Assembly (NCBI GenBank): GCA_026874595.1
Contig: CM049317.1
Location: 38,588,401 to 38,652,400 of the forward strand
DNA from: Sipunculus nudus
Taxonomy: Eukaryota > Annelida > Sipuncula > Golfingiida > Sipunculidae
Direction: 5' to 3'
Length of the DNA stretch: 64,000 nt
Positions 12,530 through 23,527 of this stretch are shown one piece after another. Under the pieces are notes generated by a model. The model was not told the origin of the DNA, did not search any database, and was given only the letters and a program-made list of their open reading frames with translations. The translations under genes were made by a program, and so were the position numbers. Numbering within the stretch: position 1 is the first letter of the stretch; each line of letters starts with the position of its first letter.

Positions 12530-14106
12530 CTTTTTCAAACTTTACATTTGTATAGATATAGGTAAGGGGACGAAGCCTATTTAAAATGGGGTCATGACCT
12601 ATGCTAGGAGAGTGACCTTGACCTTGAATAGGTCCATTTTTGCTGAAAATAACACAAATTCTTAAATATCTCAAGTAAGCTTGCATGGACTGGCCCAAAA
12701 ATCAAGGTGACCAAAGGTCTTGGATAGCCTTATGATATACCGGAAACTGGTGGCGCCACCTATTATCCTTTTCTTGTTTTTAAGCCTTTTAATACCCCCA
12801 TAATTGCCACTTGACAGTACTGTAAGCATTATAAGTCAAAAACTAATGGACAGATTTCTTTCATATTATGCACATGTAGAGAGATGGGTTATAGGATAAG
12901 GTCTATTTACATTTGGGTCATGATCTTTACCATGAGAGTGGCCTTGACCTTTAATGTGTCCATATTTGGTGAAAATCACACACATTTTATGATATCTCCA
13001 GTGTTGATAGCCATATGGATTTCAAACGTGACTTATATATGGCCCACCACTAAAGTAAGAACCCTATAGCTTCTAGGGACATGAGGTCAAAGGTCAAGGT
13101 CACAGGACACTTCTTTAAAAAGATTGTGGATGCATTTTCAGCCAAACATTTCATCTCAGGCCTTTCATCTTGCACATATAGTTCATCTGCCAAAAGAGGA
13201 AGACCCCTATCAATTTTGAGGTCACAAGGTTAAAGGTGAAGGTCACAGGAGCCATCTGTCCAAAAATTAGTTTCTGGATGATAATTCCTGCTTTTATTGA
13301 TGTATGGATTTCAAACTTGACTTGTATATGACCCATTGGAAAAGCAAGACCTGAATTGATTTTGTGGTCATGAGGTCAAAGGTCACAGGACACATCTTTA
13401 AAAAGATTTTGGATGCATTTTCAGATTAACATTTCATCTCAGATCTTTCATCTTGCACATATAGTTCACCTGCCAAGGTGGAAGACCCCTATCAATTTTG
13501 AGGTCACAAGGTCAAAGGTGAAGGTCACAGGAGCCATCTGTCCAAAAATTAGTTTCTGGATGATAATTCCTGCTTTTATTGATGTATGGATTTCAAACTT
13601 GACTTGTATATGTCCCATTGGAAAAACAAGACCCGAATTGATTTTGGGGTCATGAGGTCAAAGGTCACAGGACACATCTTTAAAAAGATGTGGATGCATT
13701 TTCAGCCAAACATTTCATCTCAGATCTTTCATCTTGCACGTATAGTTCACCTGCCTAGAGAGGAAGACGTCTGTCAGTTGTGAGGTCACAAGGTCAAAGG
13801 TGAAGGTCACAGGAGCCATCTGTCCAAAAATTAGTTCCCGAGATGATAATTCAAGCTTGGATTAATATATGGATTTCAAACCTGACATATATGGCCCATC
13901 AATAAATCTAGACTATTGATTTATATATAAATGTGTATAATGTGATGTGCCAAAAGGTCAAGGTCACAGGACCAACATCTTCAAAAAGATTGTGGATTGA
14001 TAGATGGAGAAAAAAATAATTTTTTACCAAGTGTCAGTATATGTTGCTAAAAATGGGGGCCTATTCTTAAAGGGGGGGAGCGTACTATGTCTGGGGATAC
14101 GTCTAG
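12530..14106 (+). mobile_element. Family G element with internal 284-bp tandem array
   Basis: The left portion matches the family G copy at 1933-3141 ('atgacct..gctaggagagtgacc'). The right end has GTCTGGGGATAC (14089-14100), then GTCTAG (14101-14106) next to TTTT, so the hairpin block seen at 3113-3129 has been deleted. The 5' hairpin is also missing. No transposition proteins are encoded. Confidence 0.5.
13080..13990 (+). repeat. 284-bp tandem repeat, about three units, with AGGTCA direct repeats
   Basis: The phrase AGGTCAAAGGTCA recurs at about 13085, 13373 and 13657 (284-bp spacing in the last two), followed each time by 'cacaggacac.tcttt'. Each unit also contains the related phrase AGGTCAAAGGTGAAGGTCAC. 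AGGTCA-A-AGGTCA is a perfect direct repeat with one-base spacing, the DR1 arrangement bound by nuclear receptors such as RXR heterodimers and HNF4. Whether it is bound in this organism is unknown. Some open frames cross the units but differ between units and are not genes. Confidence 0.7.
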
Positions 14107-14134
14107 TTTTAATTTAAAATTTTTTTTTTTAAAT

Positions 14135-14515
14135 CTTGGATTTTTTTTCTCTTCTGCAGAATACAGGTGGCGCCACCTTGTGACGTTTTCTTGCTTTAGC
14201 ACCTTGTAAAACCCACCACTGCCATTGCTGCTTCACAGCACTGTGAGCATGATAAATTGAAAACTAATTGACAGATTTTTTTCATATCATGTATATAGAT
14301 ATGGGTAACGGAATGAGATATATTTCAATTTGGATCATGACCTCTCCTATGAGAGTGACCTTTACCTTAAATATGCTCATACTTATAAGAAACCATGGTG
14401 GCTTGCAAAGTGTCAGTCTCTGCATCTGAATTCAAGATGGGATCCTATTCTTCGAGGCTGGGGGGAGGGGGGGTTAATTGTCTGGGGATACTATGCGGTG
14501 CCAAGAAATATCTAG
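14135..14515 (+). mobile_element. Family G element, short 3' copy
   Basis: The right end has GTCTGGGGATAC (14480-14491), a degraded hairpin half GGTGCCAAGAAATAT and CTAG (14512-14515) next to TT. It contains GGTGGCGCCACC near 14167 and the 'atgacctctcctatgagagtgacc' phrase shared with other G copies. The 5' end is truncated. Confidence 0.5.
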
Positions 14516-15069
14516 TTCAGCATGTAATCAAGGAGGGAAACCATTTCAGCCGGTGGCTCGAATCATATCAAAGGCTATTTAGAAGAAAGAGTGATCAGTG
14601 GTCCATGAGGTAACCCTTCAAAGCTGTCGGGCGAGCAATATCAAAGGCTAATTAGCACACCAGGCGGTCAGTAGTCCGTGAGAGTGTTGTCGCACATGAA
14701 TATCCGGGATTGTCATGCATGATGGATGGATTTTACTATACAATTACCCTATATTTACATTTATCAGATATTCAAATAAACAGAGAATTTTATTGAGAAG
14801 ACAAAGGAAAAGGTTTTGGTTTTTAGTATTTTATATAATTAAATGAGATATACAATTATACGATAAACAATTAAGCAGGACCAACTGTACTTGAAAAGAG
14901 TATAGGTGCAGCATTGAAGCATTATACCTGATGTATATTCCATTGCACAGGTTCACATTATGCTTGTAGGCCTTGTTTAATTTAAGGTCTATTTGCAAAT
15001 TTGTAATTTAAAAAAAGGATAATGTTCAGAAATTTTTGTGTGGAATTCAGGGGTTTCAGGTAAACTTAT

Positions 15070-16694
15070 CCAGGTACTTTGAGCGTCAGTTTGAGGTAGA
15101 TAATGACCGAGTACAACTCTTGTCCTTTTTCAGGTACTTTGAGCAACAGTTCGAGGTAGCTAATGCCCCAGTACAACTCTTGTTCTTTTTCAGGTACTTT
15201 GAGCATCAGTTTTAGGTAGCTAATGCCTCAGTACAACTCTTGTTCTTTTCAGGTACTTTGAGCATCAGTTTTAGGTAGCTAATGACCCAACACAACTCTC
15301 ATTCTTTATTAGGTACTTTGAGCATCAGTTTTAGGTAGCTATTGCCTCAGTACAACTCTCATTCTTTATTAGGTACTTTGAGCATCAGTTTAAGGTAGCT
15401 AATGCCTCAGTACAAATCTTGTTCCTTTTCAGGTACTTTGAGCATCAGTTTCAGGTAGCTAATGCCTCAGTACAACTCTTGTTTTTTTTCAGGTACTTTG
15501 AGCATCGGTTTTAGGTAGCTAATGACCCAGTACAACTCTCATTCTTTAATAGGTACTTTGAGCATCAATTTTATGTATCTAATGCCTCAGTACAACTCTT
15601 GTTCTTTTTAGGTACTTTGAGCATCAGTTTTCAGTAGCTAATGCCTCAGTACAACTCTTGTTCTTTTTCAGGTACTTTGAGCATCAGTTTGAGGTAGCTA
15701 ATGCCTTAGTACAACTCTTGTTCTTTTTCAGGTACTTTGAGCATCAGTTTTCAGTAGCTAATGCCTCAGTACAACTCTCATTCTTTATTAGGTACTTTGA
15801 GCATCAGTGTTAGGTAGCTAATGCCTCAATACAACTCTTGTTCCTTTTCAGGTACTTTGAGCATCAGTTTCAGGTAGCTAATGCCTCAGTACAACTCTTG
15901 TTCTTTTTCAGGTACTTTGTGCATCAGTTTTAGGTAGCTAATGACCCAGTACAACTCTCATTCTTTAATAGGTACTTTGAGCTTCAGTTTTCAGTAGTAA
16001 ATGCCTCAGTACAACTCTTGTTCTTTTTCAGGTACTTTGAGCATCAGTTTTCAGTAGCTAATGCCTCAGTACAACTCTTGTTCTTTTTCAGGTACTTTGA
16101 GCTTCAGTTTTCAGTAGTTAATGCCTCAGTACAACTCTTGTTCTTTTTCAGGTACTTTGAGCTTCAGTTTTCAGTAGTTAATGCCTAAGTACAACTCTTG
16201 TTCTTTTTCAGGTACTTTGAGCTTCAGTTTTCAGTAGCTAATGCCTTAGTACAACTCTTGTTCTTTTTCAGGTACTTTGAGCTTCAGTTTTCAGTAGTTA
16301 ATGCCTCAGTACAACTCTTGTTCTTTTTCAGGTACTTTGAGCTTCAGTTTTCAGTAGCTAATGCCTCAGTACAACTCTTGTTCTTTTTCAGGTACTTTGA
16401 GCTTCAGTTTTCAGTAGTTTTTGCCTCAGTACAACTCTTGTTCTTTTTCAGGAATTTTGAGCATCAGTTTTCAGTAGCTAATGCCTCAGTACAACTCTTG
16501 TTCTTTTTCAGGTACTTTGAGCATCAGTTTGAGGTAGATAATGACCCGGCAGTACAACTCTTGTTCTTTTTCAGGTACTTTGAGCTTCAGTTTTCAGTAG
16601 TTAATGCCTCAGTACAACTCTAGTTCTTTTTCAGGTATTAAGAGCGTCAGTTTTAGGTAGATAATGACCCAGTACAACTCTTGTTCTTTTTCAG
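15070..16694 (+). repeat. 60-bp minisatellite made of the TATDN1 3' splice site, about 27 units
   Basis: Each unit carries the intron end and first bases of the next exon: a T-rich tract, CAG, then GTACTTTGAGC.TCAGTTT and about 20 further bases ending 'cagtacaactc'. The last unit is continuous with the real exon at 16695, whose start is the same sequence. Units are mostly exactly 60 bp, so the reading frame of TATDN1 runs through them unchanged. Many left units contain an in-frame TAG, while 16186-16620 is open. The units nearest the exon carry stops at 16621-16623 and 16639-16641. The first unit and the last ones have GAGCGTCAG or GTTTGAGG as in the exon, while central units have GAGCATCAG or GAGCTTCAG. 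Confidence 0.95.
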
Positions 16695-16821
16695 GTACTT
16701 TGAGCGTCAGTTTGAGATAGCTAAATCCACTGGACTACCCATGTTCTTGCACTGTCGGAATGCAGCAGAAGATTTTGCAGACTTGGTCCGAAAACATTTT
16801 GATGACTTTAGCAGTGGAGTG
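16695..16821 (+). CDS. TATDN1: TATDN1 exon with LHCRN metal-ligand motif
   Basis: The 127-bp exon begins with one base completing Lys, then 42 codons starting YFERQFEIA, through PMFLHCRN, and ending DDFSSGV. The His of LHCRN (codon 16750-16752) corresponds to a conserved metal ligand of TatD enzymes. The donor is GTAAGT at 16822. Its acceptor is the last of about 28 nearly identical sites in tandem. The exact acceptor is fixed by the match to the family and by in-frame stops just upstream, which would truncate the protein if the next-nearest site were used. Confidence 0.93.
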
Positions 16822-17345
16822 GTAAGTGGTGGTAATTGTATTTTTCCCTTGTCTCCATGGCCTGCAGATGTCACTATATACCCAAAGATTATGAAGTTAA
16901 TTGTATGATGATAAATGTTATATTGTTTTTAAGCTTTTAGGTTTCAGGTTATATTTATGGTTGTTGATGGGTATTTGTGTATACTAACCTGAATTATGTG
17001 GTCCACCTTTTGTTCTTGTTTATTGGGTCTTGTCCTTATGTAGTAGTTCACAAAAAAACACATGGTATAATATGAATTCTGTGTGAGGTTTAAAAGCTTT
17101 ATTTATTATAAAAATTATACATTGCCTATTATATTATTTATCTTTAACCCCTGATATCTACCCTCAGTCTGTAAACTGGATTGTTAATTGGATCACAGGA
17201 GCTTGATTAATTGCAGGATGTGATTTTATACTTAATACATGACAGACTTTAACCTGCACTGTAATTCTACAAACATGGAGGTGACAACTTTAAGACTTAC
17301 AATAGTAGATCATTTGATTCACTGTGGTCTTACTGTTTGTTTTAG

Positions 17346-17422
17346 GTTCACTCCTTCGATGGCAGTAGAGAGGATGTCTCCACTTTTGTAGATCTAGGAT
17401 TATACATTGGCATCAATGGCTG
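17346..17422 (+). CDS. TATDN1: TATDN1 exon with VHSFDG motif
   Basis: The acceptor is 'ttgttttag' ending at 17345 and the donor GTGAGG starts at 17423. The 77-bp exon reads VHSFDGSREDV...LYIGING, with TG left over to start a Cys codon. The His of VHSFDG (17349-17351) is a conserved metal ligand, and the LYIGING(C) strand is typical of the family. The intron before it is only 524 bp and is the one complete intron here without obvious transposon sequence. Confidence 0.92.
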
Positions 17423-18457
17423 GTGAGGAAATGCACATCTCTCACTTGTTCAAGGATAACTCTTCTGTATGGTCCTGAAGCTTAATGCAGTGCAACATGT
17501 GCAATTTAAGTTTATCCTCAGCCACTTTCATGGTTCCAATAACATCCTATTCATAAAATTATTTCTTGATAAACGTACATCAAAATAATCATCGTACTGG
17601 AGAAATGATTACAACATGTGCCATTTCAATGGGAATAATTTTAAATATCTTCAAAACGGGAGGAGCTAGCATCACTAAATTTTTTGCAAAAAATTAAGTC
17701 ATCTAAAAACACGCCGATTGACTTTATTTTTTTGCTATCTGAAGCGAACTTGTGAGCATATGGGATGGCTCCTGCCACTGTCTGTACATGGCCCAAAGCC
17801 AGTCTCACAAAACGTAGGAGCTAGCACTGTCAAATTTTATGGATGAATCAGTCACCTGTCAAATGTAATCAGATTGAGCTTATTTTGGCGTCATCTGCAT
17901 TGATATGTATTTTACATTAAAAAAAGGTTAAAAAGCTTTTTATAAATCTTCTTCTCCAAATCTGTCCAGCCAAATCGTTCAGTATTTCACAGAATAATCC
18001 CAGTATAATCTCTCTCAAGTTTGTTTGAATAGTTCCAGTTTGGTAATATTTGGCCAAGTTACAGGAATCTGAACTTAGTCATTTGGTCAAAAAGCATTCT
18101 AAAATTACTATTTCAGAAAATGCTGGCACTATCATCACCAAATTCTGCGAGCTGTGAAATAACATGTTCTTAGTGCCCTTTAAGTCAGATGGACACATCA
18201 GCTGGATGTTGAACTTTCTAGCCAGGGAGTTCCTGGTAAAACCTTCCTGGCAACCTTTACATAAGTCGCTTTGGACTATGGGCAAAAAGCATGATTTTTA
18301 GCACCCCGGAAGTCATTCTACCCATTCTTCATGGTTCCTTCACAAATATTTTTCACCAGATCATAACCTCATTAATAATACATGAGTTACCTGTATGTCA
18401 AATTTAGCTAAGCTTCATGGCCCATTTGCCATTTGTTTAAAAGATACAGTGAGCAGT

Positions 18458-21070
18458 AATTTTTAGCTCAGCTGACTATAAGTCATCTGAGCTATAGTCG
18501 TGGTCCATTGTCCGTCGTCCGTCCGTCCGTCTGTCCGTCCGTCCGTCCGTCCGTAGATGTGGCACGTTTTGAAACCGTAAGACCTAGGAATCCAAAATTC
18601 GGCATAATGTTAGATGTCCCCAAGATCTCCTACCAAGCCGAAAACTGGGTCTTTGCAACTTCGTTCCTTTGAGAAATTAAGGAAAAACCTCAATTTTTTA
18701 TTAAAAACCTATTTTCACACTTTAGGACTGCCTAATATCAAAACCACTCATCTGTTTTTCCTCATATTTACCATAAATATTCCTCTATATAGTTCCTATG
18801 TACATGCCAGAAATTATGTCTGTATTATTTAATTTAAAAAAGTTCTGGGCCCAAACATAATGCATTTTGAAAAAAATAAGGAAAGATATTTGATCACTTA
18901 ACACAAAAAATGTTAAAGCTGTGGACCTTTTTTCCAGTAATATAACTTTATTTAATCAAAATTAAATTGTATACCCAAAATTAGATGAAAATCTTTTAAA
19001 TTTTTTAAAATATTAATAAAAATAAAAAATTGGTACCTTAAATTTTGCCCAACTTTGAGCATGGCACGTTTTTTTCCTGTAAGTACTGTGGATTTAATTT
19101 TCACAGCATGTTTTTGTCAGCATTTCAACTGTTAACACCAAAAATTTGAACCCAGTTGATCAAAAACTGTAGATTTTAATCAAGTTTTCAAGCACCTTGT
19201 AACATATTGTTTACATCAAGCTAGTGTTATGCAGTTTGCAAAAGCTCAGCTCCCCAGCTTCAGCTCTAAGTTCCTTAAATTCAGCATACAGTTAGATGTC
19301 TCCAAAATCCCCTGCCATGCCAAGAATTTGGTCACTAGGACTTAATACCTTCAAGATATTAATGAAAAACTTCATTTTTCCATTAAAAACCCATTGTTAC
19401 ACTTCAAGACTGCCTAATATCAAAACCACTGATCTGACTTTAATCATAAACAATATACATATTTTTCATTCTCTATGCACATCCCAGAATGATGTCAGTA
19501 TTGCGTAATTGTTTTAAGTTATGGGCCCAAACATAATGCACTTGGTAAAAAATCAAGAAATATATTTACTCCCTTAACAAGGGCATTGCTAGAGATTTTT
19601 TGTCAGGGATGTAACATTATTTAATCAAGATTCAATTGAATACCCAAAATTAGTTCTGAATTTTTCAAATTTTATAAGTTATTAGTATAAATATAAAATT
19701 AGTACCTTAAATTTTGCCCAACTGTGACCATGGCATGTTTGTTTCCCGTGAGCACTGTTGATATAATTTTCATATCATGCACACATAAGGATTTCAGCTT
19801 TTTAGTTTAGAAAGCTGAAAGAAAGGCCAAAAATTGTAGCTTTTATTAATGTTTTTTATGAGACCCTGTCAGACTTTGGCTCTCTCCAGCCCCTCTTGAG
19901 TCACCTGTATGTTGACCTTGTTGACCTTTCATCAAATTATGCACGCTTGAGGCGAGAATCCAGGCAGCTTATGGCCAGCCACAGTTGATCCAGGTGTCCA
20001 ACCCAACTCATCTAGTAGTTTTAACCAACAACATAACAATAAACAACAAATTAATAAAATTTTATTGGTTTTTAATAACAAATTAAAGAAAAATAGAAAA
20101 GGAATTTGTTAGTTTATAATAACAGGAAATTAACTTGCAGTTACTGATGATATAAGAATCTTGTATCGATGGGTAGAATGTCACATATTCCAAATAACAC
20201 CATGCAGTCACCTATGGCATTTTTCAGTTCAATTTTAATGATAAAGAAGTAAATCATATTATTCATTACTAATCATTAGGGATCATATGAAGGAAATTAA
20301 TGATAGACAAAGATGCAGTTGATAATATTAATCTAGATTCCTACTGTGTCTAGTGTGTACATTGATGTGAAATTAGTCCAAAATGAATTTTTTACAGTTA
20401 TTTTTTAATATAAATAAAAGCCATAAAACCAGGTACTTATGATCATTATTTAAATGTGTGAATTTTGTATATTCTGGATTCTCAACATCATTGTTTGGTG
20501 AAAATTGAATAAATACCAGACATGGTGCAAATACTTTGTAATTGTATTTAAATACGAATATGATTATGTACTCCATTATAAAATTTCTTGCATAAAGAAT
20601 GGGAATACAGGTAAAAATGAAAGTATATGAATACTCGTGCAAATACTTTCAAAATGTATTCATGAATGCATTCATGAATATATTCTTTAATATTATTTTA
20701 ATAATCATATCAGTTATATTTCATTTTAAAAAATCATATGATTCATTTATTATTTTTAATAAAAATTATATTGGGACAATATTTTTTTTAATAAATAGTT
20801 AAACTCTTATATTATATGTTCTGCTTATAAGTTATATGGCCAAGTCAAAATCTGTGTGACAATAGTACTCCAATTGTTAATAAAATAAAGGAAATCAATC
20901 CTCTTCCCTGTCTCCAAAGGTACTATCAAAATCATACATAAGCTAAACAACAACAACTCATAATACAGCTTATATATATTACCACACAAAACCAGCATGT
21001 GCCTCATTTCTAAATAATATTTTTTTATCATAAATAACAGCTGAGCGTCGTGACCCATAGGTCCCTTGTT
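18458..21070 (+). mobile_element. Family A element, full length (2.6 kb)
   Basis: It starts at the TTTTAGCTCAGCTGA hairpin, carries a (GTCC)n tract at 18515-18553, and ends CAGCTGAGCGTCGTGACCC then ATAGGTCCCTTGTT at 21039-21070. The body has two related modules (about 18560-19080 and 19260-19740) and an AT-rich 3' third. Near-identical copies are at 43471-46108 (direct) and 60663-63281 (inverted). An internally deleted one is at 30268-31968. Short frames in it are repeated among copies but carry different disruptions and show no protein similarity I recognise. Confidence 0.85.
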
Positions 21071-21093
21071 TGTGAAGTGTATTCTGAATATAA

Positions 21094-22258
21094 TTGTATC
21101 CGCCATAACAGTTTTGCGGATACTATGTTTTCAGTGGAACGCCGCCGCCGCTTAGGTTTCCAGATAACTCTTCCGTAACCACTGGGCAGAATTTTTTTTA
21201 AATTAGGAATTATGATTGGGTCACATGTGACCTGCTGCGCCCTCATTTTTGGTTGACCTCTAACCTTTCCTCTCTGCCCAGCCTCCATTTGTGCATCTGT
21301 TTCCACACATAAACCCACAGGAACCCTTGACCGATCAAGCTAAAAATTTGCACAAATGTAGCCCTTTGATAGCTTTATAACATACACTAAAAATGGTGGT
21401 GCCACCTGCAACCATTTTTGCACAGTGTCCATCTGTTCATCTGCCTTGGGATAAAATCACTCATATCTCTGCATGGTTTGGACTTATTCACCTGGAATTT
21501 TGCATGTGGATACATCCTGGACAGCTTTCTTGATTTTATGACAGGTGGCGCCACCTACATTCACCTTTACGCTGCAGACATCCAAGCACATATCTCGTGG
21601 ACCGTTTGACCGATTGGGCCAAAATTTTGCATGTGTATAGATCTCACATAGCTCTTTGTCAAACACAAAACTGGTGGGGCCTTCTGCAACCATTTTTGCA
21701 CAGTGTCCGTCTGTTTGTATGCAGTGGGATAAAATCACTTGTATCTTGGCAGTGGTTTGACATATCTGCCTAAAATTTTGCATGTTAATACATCTTGGAT
21801 AGCTTTCTCGATTTTATGGCAGGTGGCACCACCTACATTTATGTTTAAGCTGCAGACATTCAGGCTTATATCTCAGGACTGGTTTGACACACCCTCCTAA
21901 AATTTTGCATATATATAGATCTCACATAGCTCTTAATCATACACAAAATTGGTGGCGCCACCTGCCACCATTTTGCACAGCGTCCTTCTGTTTTTTCTGC
22001 TGTGGGATAAAATCACTCGTATACAAGTAGTGGTTTGACTTATCTGCCTATAATTTTGCATATGTTTACAACTTGGACAGCTTTCTAGATTTTGTGGTAG
22101 TTGGCGCAACCTACCTACACATTTCAGCTGCAGACATCCATGCTAATATGCAACACACCTCACTCTATTTCCCCTAGCCACTCAATCATTGCCTCACTTC
22201 ACCCGTCCCACTCTGATTTTGGTGGATACACGTCGCTTGTCCACTACCCATATTCTAG
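21094..22258 (+). mobile_element. Family F Helitron-like element
   Basis: The 5' end has an inverted-repeat hairpin, GTATCCGC (21096-21103) with GCGGATAC (21116-21123). The 3' end is 'cactacccatattCTAG' (CTAG 22255-22258) next to TTTT. The interior consists of modules of about 140-300 bp with 'cacctgaaattttgcatgtg' and the palindrome GGTGGCGCCACC. Full-length relatives are at 34752-35924 (+) and 48933-50105 (-), and a 3' piece is at 28520-28996. The CTAG-T end suggests rolling-circle transposition. No enzyme is encoded. Confidence 0.6.
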
Positions 22259-22317
22259 TTTATAAATTGCAACACTGAAGCCTTCTAAGTTTTCACAAAT
22301 TGAAATTTTTTTTGTAG

Positions 22318-22388
22318 CTCTCTGAAAACAGCTGAAAATCTGGAAGTCCTGAAGTGCATACCCAGTGATAGACTTCTTATTGAGACAG
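22318..22388 (+). CDS. TATDN1: TATDN1 exon ending at the catalytic Asp codon (LLIET|D)
   Basis: The acceptor is TTTTTTTTGTAG (ends 22317) and the donor GTAATT starts at 22389. The 71-bp exon finishes the Cys codon, then reads 23 codons SLKTAENLEVLKC...LLIET, and its last base (22388) opens the Asp codon completed at 26154-26155. That Asp (ETDAPW) is the conserved metal ligand and catalytic residue. If the donor is skipped, the frame meets TAA at 22424-22426, in the first downstream repeat unit. Confidence 0.92.
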
Positions 22389-23092
22389 GTAATTCAGACT
22401 TGCATATCTCAGTGATAGACATCTAACTGAGATAGGTAATACAGACTTACATATCTCAGTGATAGACATCTCACTGAGACAGGTAATACAGACTTACATA
22501 TCTCAGTGATAGACATCTAACTGAGACAGGTAATACAGACTTACATATCTCAGTGATAGACATCTAACTGAGACAGGTAATACAGACTAACATATCTCAG
22601 TGATAGACTTCTAACTGAGACAAGTAATACAGACTTACATATCTCAGTGATAGACTTCTTACTGAGACAGGTAATACAGAGATAGACATCTTACTGAGAC
22701 AGGTAATACAGACTAACATATCTCAGAGATAGACATCTTACTGAGACAGGTAATACAGACTAACATATCTCAGTGATAGACATCTTACTTAGACAGGTAA
22801 TACAGACTTACATATCTAAGTGATAGACTTCTAACTGAGACAGGTAATACAGACTTACATATCTCAGTGATAGACTTCTAACTGAGACAGGTAATACAGA
22901 CTTACATATCTCAGTGATAGACATCTCACTGAGACAGGTAATACAGACTTACATATCTCAGTGATAGACATCTCACTGAGACAGGTAATACAGACTTACA
23001 TATCTCAGTGATAGACATCTTACTGAGATAGGTAATACAGACTTACATATCTCAGTGATAGACTTCTAACTGAGACAGGTAATATAGACTAT
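22389..23092 (+). repeat. 47-bp minisatellite made of the TATDN1 5' splice site, about 15 units
   Basis: Each unit reads roughly 'catatctcagtgatagac', a variable 'atctaactgagacag', then GTAATACAGACTTA. The exon's last 28 bases and its donor have the same order (cagtgatagacttcttattgagacag, then GTAATTCAGACTTG), so the unit is a copy of the exon end plus intron start. Every unit therefore carries GAGACAG|GTAATA, a donor-like site as good as the real one. One unit near 22677 is shortened. Units are 47 bp, so the frame shifts from unit to unit. Confidence 0.95.
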
Positions 23093-23527
23093 CTCAGGTA
23101 TATGAGTGTTTGTAGGGGTGCTGTGATCGATTTGTAACCTATGTTACAGCCAATACCTGGGTCTATGCCAGAGAAGCCCCTAGCAAACCCTCTGATTTTC
23201 AAATGCTTCAATTAAGATGTATTTTCACTGAGATCCCCTTACCATGTGATTAGTTTGGCCAATCAATTTTTCTGCGTACCTTTTGTGTCAGTTGATTTTT
23301 ACTGGCAAACCAGCAGCCATGCCACCCTCCTGGTTCTGTCATTCTTATGACCATATAAACATTGAATGTTAAACAGATTTACACATAAAACCACATGTAA
23401 ATATATTGTGGTACTTTTGATAAATTTGTAGTTTTACCTTAAAATTACAAACTGCTGCCCACAGACCAGTTATTATATTCTGAAAATTAATATTAGTCTA
23501 TACTCTCTAGTGTATGAAAACTTAAGA

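Larger units (their letters stand above)
10025..15069. other. TATDN1 intron, repeat-filled part
   Basis: A family C-like start ('gcaaacctgttagcttatgcgatggcg') lies at about 10105-10235. It is followed by a family A copy (10235-12225), family G copies (about 12530-14106 and 14135-14515) enclosing a 284-bp tandem array, and a family N end at 14915-14978. No further exon is seen. Confidence 0.6.
17423..22317. other. TATDN1 intron with family A and F elements
   Basis: Holds diverged family C-like sequence (about 17640-18440, including 'gcgaacttgtgagcatatggg' near 17745), a full family A copy (18458-21070), and 24 bp later a full family F copy (21094-22258). The F copy ends only 59 bp before the next exon. 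No other exon is seen. Confidence 0.65.

Noticed and set aside
16198-16623. Open frame of 141 codons with repeated FFFRYFELQFSV
   Set aside because: It is the frame of the 60-bp splice-site minisatellite; it is read through because the unit is 20 codons long. It contains intron polypyrimidine tract and is not a protein gene.
18515-18553. (GTCC)n tract as telomere-like or independent microsatellite
   Set aside because: The tract is a fixed part of the family A start and recurs in every copy with its hairpin; it is not telomeric sequence.
18614-18832. Recurrent frame starting MSPRSPTKPKTGS, also at 43629 and 62926-63129 (minus)
   Set aside because: It recurs because the family A element recurs. 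It differs in length between copies and has no recognisable domain. Conservation is no better than in the surrounding non-coding element.
22389-23092. CRISPR-like regular repeats (also 15070-16694, 29180-29934 and 56805-58370)
   Set aside because: Repeats are head to tail without unique spacers, in introns of an animal genome, so they are minisatellites.
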